From Perkinsus olseni (lineage: Eukaryota > Perkinsozoa > Perkinsida), in the NCBI GenBank assembly GCA_013115125.1, contig JABANN010000420.1, forward strand, positions 1-30,544: a stretch of DNA of 30,544 nt, given 5' to 3'. Positions within the stretch are counted from its first letter, which is position 1. The number at the start of each line of letters is the position of its first letter. Under the pieces are notes generated by a model, which ran no database searches, was not told the origin of the DNA, and saw only the letters and a list, made by a program, of their open reading frames with translations. The translations under genes were made by a program, and so were the position numbers. Of the stretch, positions 10,092 through 17,400 are shown one piece after another.

Positions 10092-10856
10092 ATGCTCCGG
10101 CTCATCGTACTAGCTGCTGTTCTGATCGATAACGGCATCGTTCAAACTGCAAACCCCAATAAAAAGTAAGCCAATTCGTCCACGCAGCTCGGACTCCACT
10201 TCCTGCGCAAGGTCCTCTAGAAGCCGTATTAGTTTTCGCCATGCGATTGGTTGGGCAGCAGGAAGGAAGTCAGTCCTTCGCTATTTCGTTTCTGACCGCT
10301 GACATCTCAGCCGATTACGGCCCGCCAAAAGGTTCTTGCAACCACACGGGAGGTGCTACAACAGGCTGTTCCTGCTTTTGGAAGGACACTGAGCCAGTGG
10401 TGCAACTGAGCGTAAGTTCGCGGCTCTACTTTATACCTTGCTCACTGTATACATCACAACAGACTCTGCCTTCTCTGTATGAGTCCCCCCGCTGAACATG
10501 GCGTGTAGTAGTTTTCCGATGTTCTATTGAATTCTAAGGCGTTGGCCACCTCATTGCGAGCCCCAAACATCTCGACCAGATTGCACGCTTTGATGTCCTC
10601 CACTCAGGCTGGAAAGATTACCGGAGCAGTCTGTGCCCCAAAGCGGAGCTACTTCTCATGCCCCGGGACCAAGACTGACATGACGAGGCCGGCGTTCGTT
10701 AAGGGTCATTGTTTTGCCAGCTGCAAATGGACGGTGAGATCACATAGTTGAGGCCCCACGTATCCGATGCGTGCTCTTTCTCAGAGCATGCTGTGCCCGT
10801 CGACGAGCAAATGCGTGGTCTACGGCGGCGAGAAGGTTTGCTTCTACCCGCAGTAG
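10092..10856 (+). CDS. Secreted cysteine-rich protein, array copy 5
   Basis: Five exons: 10092-10165, 10188-10231, 10311-10411, 10608-10733 and 10785-10856, in frame as 138 residues. Signal peptide MLRLIVLAAVLIDNGIVQT, closely related to copy 4. Exon 2 (44 nt) is the least certain: it follows a 22-nt intron and uses the donor GTTTTC, but its length and phase match every other copy. Family blocks are YGPPKGSC, TTGCSC, DTEPVVQLS, TGAVCAPKRS, GHCFASCKW and MLCPSTSKC, ending CFYPQ. It has ten family cysteines plus one in exon 2. Like copy 2 the terminal exon is short (72 nt). Function is unknown. Confidence 0.8.
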
Positions 10857-11304
10857 ATCAACAAGTTATTCTACGTCTAAATGATACGCCTGTTGCTCAG
10901 CTCTTCATCACCAAGCTCCTCGCGGTGTCTGCTAGCTTCCTTCGACGAACAGATTCCTTGTCAAAAGTTACAAGACTGTTTCCATCCGGTTCTTCCTCTG
11001 GAGTTTTTCTCCCGCCTACATTCGTTCGTGTGTTGAGTTGGCTCCTGCTTTTCGCCGAAAGTGAACAACCACGTAATCACGAGACTTCCCCGCTACACAG
11101 TCATTTGACCATGAGCAACATCGACTCCACGGTTCACGTGAATTCCCACACGCTACGTTCTCTTGTGAATGCACACTTGGTCCTGACGGAGTCAAGGGGT
11201 GCTTCGCAGCGGGCGACACCATGTTGCTTGATCGTGTGCCTTCGCTAGTCGAATCAATGTGGGAGCCGCTGTGTGGCTGAGTTGTAAAGGACTCCTGAGC
11301 ACAT

Positions 11305-11323
11305 ACTGCGGACAGTCCGCAGT
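11305..11323. repeat. Palindrome, 9 bp arms, one central base
   Basis: ACTGCGGAC, central A at 11314, then GTCCGCAGT. Confidence 0.8.
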
Positions 11324-11454
11324 GGACTGTTGTTACATACACAGCGCAACAAATTCCTGGGCGATCAGGGGTTTTCAGCCTTTCGTCTTCCCGGTATTGT
11401 GTTTGGCACATAGGCCTCAGTGGTTCCGCTTGCATGTTGCAGCGAACATTCTCT

Positions 11455-11907
11455 TCAAGTTTGAAGGCGGCACTCTTCATGGTTGGTGAAAAAATCAGGA
11501 TAGACCCACTTTCTCAATAATTGACTGGGTCGGTTGTCTGGTTCCTGGGAGCAATCCCAAGGGGGTGAATCGGCGTGAGGGAAGTTGCCATGCGGAGTCA
11601 ATTCGCGCACAGAAGGGCATTTCGCGGTACATGAAACCTCTGACTGCGGGGACTGGGAGAAAGGGACGGTTATGGCACACCTGAACAGGGCATGTGTCAC
11701 GTGCCTCTGTTGAGGACGACAGGACGACAGGCCGACAGCGAACACGCAAGCACCCAAGCACTGGACTCGTCCAGCCTGGGAACCCTCGTCCAGCCTGGGA
11801 ACCCTTGGGAACCCTTGCAGTGCTTCGATGGAGTTCAATGCTAGAGCGAGCAAGGCGCTAGCAAAGGGTACAGCCATGAACGTCATGGCTGTGATCACGG
11901 CGGACAC
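11455..11907 (-). CDS. Possible secreted protein, unknown family
   Basis: A 150-codon minus-strand frame. Its N-terminus (MTFMAVPFASALLALALNSI from an internal ATG, or the upstream MSAVITA) resembles a signal peptide. The rest has several cysteines (VQCLGACVFAVG, SCTAKCPSV) but no domain I know. The stretch after the signal peptide is built on the tandem repeat at 11766-11813, and alternative splice sites in the region would change the downstream frame. It may be a real secreted gene, a gene with introns I did not find, or chance. Confidence 0.3.
   Translation of the reverse strand: MSAVITAMTFMAVPFASALLALALNSIEALQGFPRVPRLDEGSQAGRVQCLGACVFAVGLSSCRPQQRHVTHALFRCAITVPFSQSPQSEVSCTAKCPSVRELTPHGNFPHADSPPWDCSQEPDNRPSQLLRKWVYPDFFTNHEECRLQT
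11766..11813. repeat. Short tandem repeat, 19-bp unit
   Basis: CTCGTCCAGCCTGGGAACC occurs at 11766-11784 and 11785-11803, followed by a partial unit CTTGGGAACC. Confidence 0.9.
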
Positions 11908-12025
11908 GAGCTCCTTCCAGCTCTCAGCTCTCTGGGTGTGGACGTAGGATATTAGCGACCGCTGATTCGACCCAGAGTGGGTTCAGATTCGGGCAGTTCT
12001 GTCGTGTTATACTGAAGTTCAGTAA

Positions 12026-12236
12026 CCACCGTTCAGTAACTGAACGGTGGCGGCCGTCAACGTCCACTTTGCTGTGAGAACAGGCTACTGCCTGGTGACC
12101 AGGTAGTAGCCAGTTCTCGCAGTTATCGCAGTAGACCAGGCCCTGGTCGCTTGCTCTGTTCCTGATGAAAATCAAACAGGTCATAACTGAGCCGCAGCCG
12201 CTGTGGCACAGTGGGGCTCGGCTCTGACCTGTTTGA
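12026..12236. repeat. Group of four palindromes with one-base centres
   Basis: The four are: 12026-12050 (CCACCGTTCAGT, centre A, perfect arms); 12076-12118 (21 bp arms, centre G at 12097, two mismatches); 12134-12148 (GACCAGG, centre C, CCTGGTC); and 12172-12236 (outer arms TCAAACAGGTCA and TGACCTGTTTGA, inner arms imperfect, centre G at 12206). They follow one another within 211 bp. Confidence 0.85.
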
Positions 12237-12649
12237 CCTTCGTGTGGCTGCCACCCACCGTTCACACTCCTAGCTTCAGCATGAAGGGGATTCGGAGTCA
12301 TGCCTAGGCCTGGTAGGCCATCATAGGGCCACCGTCGCCCACCGGCAAGTACAACAGTCGAAGGCTGATAGAGCGACGAATACTACCAGCGGCAACAGAC
12401 GCTAATACCGTCCCTTCCAAGATGCAGCGGAGACACTGAGTTCGCCAACTCAAGTGGCTCAATTCGCAGATTCTGCCAGAATTGCGATCACCGTGTGCAT
12501 ACCATGAGATTGGCTGCGGATGGCGTCACTGTGGCCCACAGTCTGTGGGCGTCACGTCAAATGTTCATCGCGGTGTGCTAGAAATATGTTCTGCGGTCAT
12601 GACCTGATGTCTTGTTCCCGAGCTAGGTGGAGGAGTCCCCTCTACAGCA

Positions 12650-12811
12650 ATGAGTCGTATCTTTATCGGACTACTCGTTCACGTTCGTGCTGTGAGCCTC
12701 GTGTGCATCTCTTGGAACTTCTGCCTGGCGCCTGGACATGAGCGTTGAACCTCGTGGACTCTTCATCCGCTCCGGCAAGTCAAGCAGCGGAGGTCACTCG
12801 ACCCATCGCAG
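12650..12811 (+). pseudogene. Relic of a cysteine-rich array gene (exons 1-2 only)
   Basis: From the ATG at 12650 the sequence encodes MSRIFIGLLVHVRAVSLV, which aligns with the signal-peptide exon of copy 2 (MIRILVKLLIMFYVHAESHV). The segment ending GCGGAGGTCACTCGACCCAT at about 12807 aligns with copy 2 exon 2. The donor after exon 1 reads GCGTTG instead of GTAAAA, and that after exon 2 reads ATAAGC instead of GTAAGC. No acceptor AG precedes exon 2, and exons 3-5 are not found before copy 6 begins. Interpreted as a truncated, non-functional seventh copy; the alignment was made by eye. Confidence 0.6.
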
Positions 12812-13143
12812 ATAAGCATGTCTTGATATCATATCGTTGCTTTTCTCTACTGCAAGACAATTCGAGAAGCAAATTAGGCACTGCTTCTAGCCGTCCGATC
12901 AGACAATTTACACTTGCTTCCGTCACGCGTCGGAGTCCGGTAATCGGACGATCTGAGTTGGGCGTCTGCGTGCCCACCACTTCCAGTGGCGGCCTTCACC
13001 GAGTTAGATGTCGTTGCTAGGCACTCTACTGCTCGATCGACAATACTTCTTTTCAATCTTGAATTGAATCTTCTTTCTTTCGGATCTTCAGACTCTTTCC
13101 AATTAGACCAGTTTATGCTGCAGTTTTTTCCCGAACTGCGACT

Positions 13144-13761
13144 ATGCGCACCGCTCTTCTCGCAATGGCAGTCGCTGGCACCTGTGTGTCTGGACAGGAT
13201 GTTGAGAACTCCGATTTGTAAGCTCATACCACTCGCTGGCTTATTCTTGTCTTTTCCTTTCGAAGGTCCGCCGAGTTCAGTGCCGTTGGCTACCCCGTTC
13301 CGATCCGTGGTAAGCTCCCCCTATTTTCGCAATTCATACCTCGCTTTCCAGGGAGTTACCAAAAGCCCCATGGCCTGTGCAAGAAGACTTGCCTGCGAGC
13401 TAGCGGTTGTTTTTGTGATCGCCCTGGGGAGCCGGTCGCCTTCACAGCTGTAATTCTGAAGCTGACGTCGAGTGAATCGAGTCCTTGCTTCAGGATCGGT
13501 ATACAGTCGGAGCTATCTGTGCTGCCAAGTACTGCTCATCTTTATCCGACTGCCCTGCCGGCCCTTATGGAACCACTCCGGTGTGCGCCAACCGAAGGTG
13601 CCACTTGAGCTGTAAGAAGGTGAGTATCAGCCTGCCCGAGAAGGCGCAAGGCGTTCGAGAGTGATGATTGATTCTAGGATTACAACTGTCCTTGGCCAGC
13701 CCGCTGTGAGCATTCAAAGAAACTTGGCAACGTTTGCTTCTTCCCGCAGTGGCAAGAGTAA
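13144..13761 (+). CDS. Secreted cysteine-rich protein, array copy 6
   Basis: Five exons: 13144-13217, 13266-13309, 13352-13449, 13494-13619 and 13678-13761, in frame as 141 residues. Signal peptide MRTALLAMAVAGTCVSG. Exon 2 encodes SAEFSAVGYPVPIRG, nearly identical to copy 3. Later blocks are YQKPHGLCKKTC, GCFC, GAICAAKYC, DCPAGPYG, RRCHLSCKK and DYNCPWPARC, ending CFFPQWQE. One extra cysteine lies in KKTC, giving 13. Introns as well as exons resemble copy 3, so these two are the most recently related pair although copies 4 and 5 lie between them. Function is unknown. Confidence 0.87.
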
Positions 13762-14487
13762 ATGCTGCATAGAAGCTGTCATTTTATTGGACTTTCTCTG
13801 CCAACTGCTGCAGTGGGTTGAGTTTGAGAATCAGATTCGCGCCTCCATCAGTGTATCCACGAGGCTCCTGTGTACCGTGAGGACCTCGCATTCATCTGTT
13901 TCGCGACGCCGTCGGAGTTCGGACTCCGAACTCCGAACTTCGGAGCACCTTTATATCGCGATTCCCGCTGGCAGGTTGCTAGTGTCAAATCGCCGCGCTC
14001 TCGCGTGCTCCAGAAGTTGCACGCATGCGCAAGGCCCGGGCCTTCGCTGGAAGTGCTGAATCCGCCTCTCACTCAACTGTGGGTTTCTCCCAAGCTCGTT
14101 TGTGATGTCGTGGAAGTACGACCGTTTATCCCTGAGTGCCCGACGCACAACCACTGGGGAAGAAACCTTAACCGTACAACGGTTGTTCGCCACGCCGTCC
14201 TCGGCTCTGGTTGTAGTACAACCATAGCCGAGGACGGCGTGGCGAACTCAGATGGCCCATCAGGAGAGATCGCTTTCAGTCCAACGGGCTGTCGACTAGG
14301 CCAATACATCGCTCTTTTGAAGGCTCTAGCAAAGAGAGTCGGAATTGTCGTCCGTGTAGCGATGACTGTACCTGGCCCCCAGAGTTGTCCCCCTTTGCAC
14401 AGAACTCTCGCGACCAGCCGCGCACACACTCTTCTAGCCTTGGTGAAAGCGATGCTCTCTGAGTTGGTTTATTCAGTTCTTTGCGTC
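13762..14487. other. Spacer between the cysteine-rich array and the PHD gene
   Basis: Open frames on both strands overlap one another (for example 13870-14592 plus and 14073-14429 minus) without any domain. The stretch contains a 10-bp-arm palindrome at 13913-13935 (CGGAGTTCGG, 3-base loop) and the 31-bp-arm palindrome at 14185-14247. Confidence 0.5.
14185..14247. repeat. Near-perfect palindrome, 31 bp arms, one central base
   Basis: Left arm 14185-14215 starts GTTCGCCACGCCGTCCTCGG. The right arm 14217-14247 is its reverse complement with one mismatch; the centre is a single G at 14216. It is the longest palindrome in the window. Confidence 0.92.
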
Positions 14488-17400
14488 ATGTCGTCTACGG
14501 CAGGGGGCGTAGTGGGGAACGGTGGAGGTCGTGGTGGGTCCTCGGCGGCTGCAGTTCTCTCAGACCTGTGGACCAGCCTCGACACAGTGTGAGCGTAACC
14601 TCTACTAAGGTTGGTCCCCCATGCGGTTTTCCAGGTACTTCTCCAGCATACCTCCCACACATGATTTACTACAGGCCTTGCAGCGCCTCAAAGGCAACAC
14701 TTTTTCAAATTCGAAGCAAGCCTCTCCGGCGGGGAGGTGCAGTTGGTCAATATTCTCATCGTGTGAGACGAGCTTGCCTTCAGTTCGACCACCATCCCTT
14801 CGGAGTCCTGCGGCAGCTCTTTGAACAGTGAAACCTTCGAGATGCGGTCGGAGCTGATCCCGATATACCCGTGTGTTATCTTCAACCACAGATTTGCGAT
14901 CGGAGGCGAGCGTGCGTCAGCCGACAGTACCATGCCAGTAGATGATGACGGTGTTAAGATTGAGGAGATGGGCGCGGACCAATCGTGCTCTGGTAGCGGC
15001 CAGTGGAGGTGGAGGCTTTATTGATGCGCTCTGCCTCAGACACGCCTCAGCGAACGGTGGTGGTCAACTTCGCCGCTTCGGGTGGTGAGTCGGACGGGGA
15101 GAGATGGGACTCTACTGTAGGTCCCTGGCGACAGTTGTTCAAGGGTGGGTACTTATCGCCGATGTTCAGGTGCCCCGGCTACTTTACGACAGCCGGCCAG
15201 GGCGCGAGTGGATCATGCAAGAGCCGCCCTTGCCGTCAACCTCGACAGAGAGAGGTGGGACTTACGACCGCTCAGGCTCATTCTGAGTGTTGTGGATCTC
15301 CAGAGGCTTCGGAGGCCACTTGCACTGAAGTGATCAAGGTCGAGAACTTGAAAGACCGACAAGTGGATCGGGGAAAGGACGCCTGCGGCGGAGAGGCGGC
15401 CGCCCTCCAGGGTACGCGCTTCTGCCTTCCTCGCCAGTAGATTCTCATTCAGCGATTCTCCACGATATCGAGACTCGGAAGCAGCAGTTGCTCTCTCCAG
15501 TACTGGAAAGGATCCTGCAAGACCAGCAGGTAGGATTGCGCTGATGGACTAGGGGCATCGACACTCTCACTGTATTCAGGGACGGCCGAATCGGCAAGCG
15601 TGGTTCGACGCTGACAAGGTTCTCTTGAAAGCGTAGGTTGGACTCGCTCCGTCGCCTGGTGAATCCCCGTTGACAGTTACGAGGCTCGGCCTCCTTCAAG
15701 TGCCCATAACGGGGGGTCTCTTCTCCCGTCTGGTCCGCCACCCCAGCCACCGGCGACGAGGCTGTCTTCGAGGAAGAACATCAGCTCTCGTGGGGGAGGG
15801 GCTGCATCGCTGGAGCTGCCGCCTCTAGACGAAGCCTTTCTGGCTACGCTCGGTCGAGCGATCAGGGATGAAGAGGAGGTCCCTGGTCCGCCAGACGGGC
15901 AGGAAGCTGAGGTTGACCTATGCTGTAAGCAGACGAAAAGATACTCTCCTGCCACGGCGAGGTTCCCTAGACATTATCTCTTCGCAGGCTCTATCTGCGG
16001 TGACGGTGATGTTGATGATGATAATGCTATCCTCATCTGCGACGGCTGCCACTTTGCCGCCCACCAGAAATGCTATGGGGTTTCCGCAATTCCTGAGCAG
16101 GAATGGTAGGAGGCGCATCACGAGTACCTCAGGGAATCTTTCAGTCGGGCCTCCCGGAATATAACGTGTTAAAGACGATTCTTGAAACGCACTCGGAACT
16201 CTGGGAAGGTCTATCGAATACCCGGTCCACTACTCTGTTGCGCAGTAGATAGTTTTATCTTGGCTCGCTTAGTCGTTGCTGATGCTTCCATGACTCAACT
16301 CTAAAATAGCGAAGTGCCTGTGCATCGTACGAAGCCTTCTACATGCCAGGTTCTGTCGGACATGTTCGGTGTTTCCTCGAGATGCCGCTGGTCGCCCAGC
16401 AGGGGAGAGGCCGGTCTGTGTAGGTCACGAGAGTGCCTGCCGTGTCGTGTTCTCATCATTGAACAGGTGCTCTGCGGTCGAGACTCTGAGTTCGTGGGGG
16501 GAGGCCTGATGAAGCCAGCGGTCGTGTCGATGCCTGGCAAGGGATCCTCTGGCCGTTCGGCAGGTGGGTGCTGGTAAAATCACTTTGGCACCATTATAAT
16601 TTTGCGCCGGTGCCGGGGATCGAACCTGCGACCTACTCTAGATCCAATACTACCCTGCACTACTACCCCCAGCCCGCCGACATCTCCCGGTTCGAATGCT
16701 GTCCCAACGGCACCCCCGGGCTCCCTTGGAGCATGGGCTCATGTGAAGTGCGCCGTGTGGATAAGGGAATGCTCTATAGACAACCCAACCACAGTGATGG
16801 AACCCATAAGGGCTGTGGTAGGGAGAAAGACAGCCAGGCCGGTTCGCCCTCTCTCAAGGCTGGGAGCAGATCCATCCATCTCGACGAGATCTAGTCTGTG
16901 GCATTTGCAAGTCGAGGGTCGGCGCTAAGGTCCAATGCGCCTTCGGAAAATGTAGCTTCTCCAGTGTGAGCTTACTCGAGCGCGACGCTCGCGGTTTTAG
17001 GTCAGAATTTCTATCACGTCAGTTGTGCTGCGCGTTATGGACTTGTTACTGAGGGCACTGGCGGCAATGCCGCATGGGTGAGTAGGGTAAAGGGTCCCGG
17101 GTTCGATCCCCGGTGGAGTTTTTTTAGGTGATTTACTGCCCTCGCCACTCTCGGCAGCAACAGAAGCAGGGGAATGCTATTCTTGCAAGACTCAAAGCTT
17201 GGCGGAAGTCCGAGCATTTTAATCGGCTATCCCATGACAAATTCGTAGGCAAATCGCACAGATCGCAGGTTCGATCCCGGCATCTGTCAGCTCGCTCCCT
17301 TCGACCCTCGGCTAGTCGCAGCGGCCGGGTTCGGTCAGGACACAGGCGACCCCTCCTCCTCGAAAATCCAGTGGCAGTTTGACTCCGAGGAAGCGTCTCT

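Larger units (their letters stand above)
10857..12649. other. Spacer rich in palindromes and a short tandem repeat
   Basis: No plus-strand array copy is visible. Contents I can support are the palindrome at 11305-11323, a tandem repeat at 11766-11813, a group of palindromes at 12026-12236 and a possible minus-strand secreted protein at 11455-11907, annotated separately. Other open frames (for example minus 11016-11480 and 11924-12301) lie over the repeats or lack any domain. Confidence 0.5.

Noticed and set aside
11924-12301. 125-codon minus-strand ORF
   Set aside because: Almost all of it is the palindrome cluster, so its openness and cysteines are not evidence of coding.
14073-14429. 118-codon minus-strand ORF
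   Set aside because: It crosses the 31-bp palindrome and overlaps an even longer plus-strand frame; neither has a domain.
13870-14592. 240-codon plus-strand ORF, the longest in its region
   Set aside because: It includes both arms of the palindrome and reads through the likely first exon of the PHD gene in another frame; no domain is visible.
16568-16894. ORF containing PGIEPATYSRS
   Set aside because: This peptide is the usual spurious translation of an antisense tRNA box B; the real reading of the flanking bases is the PHD gene.
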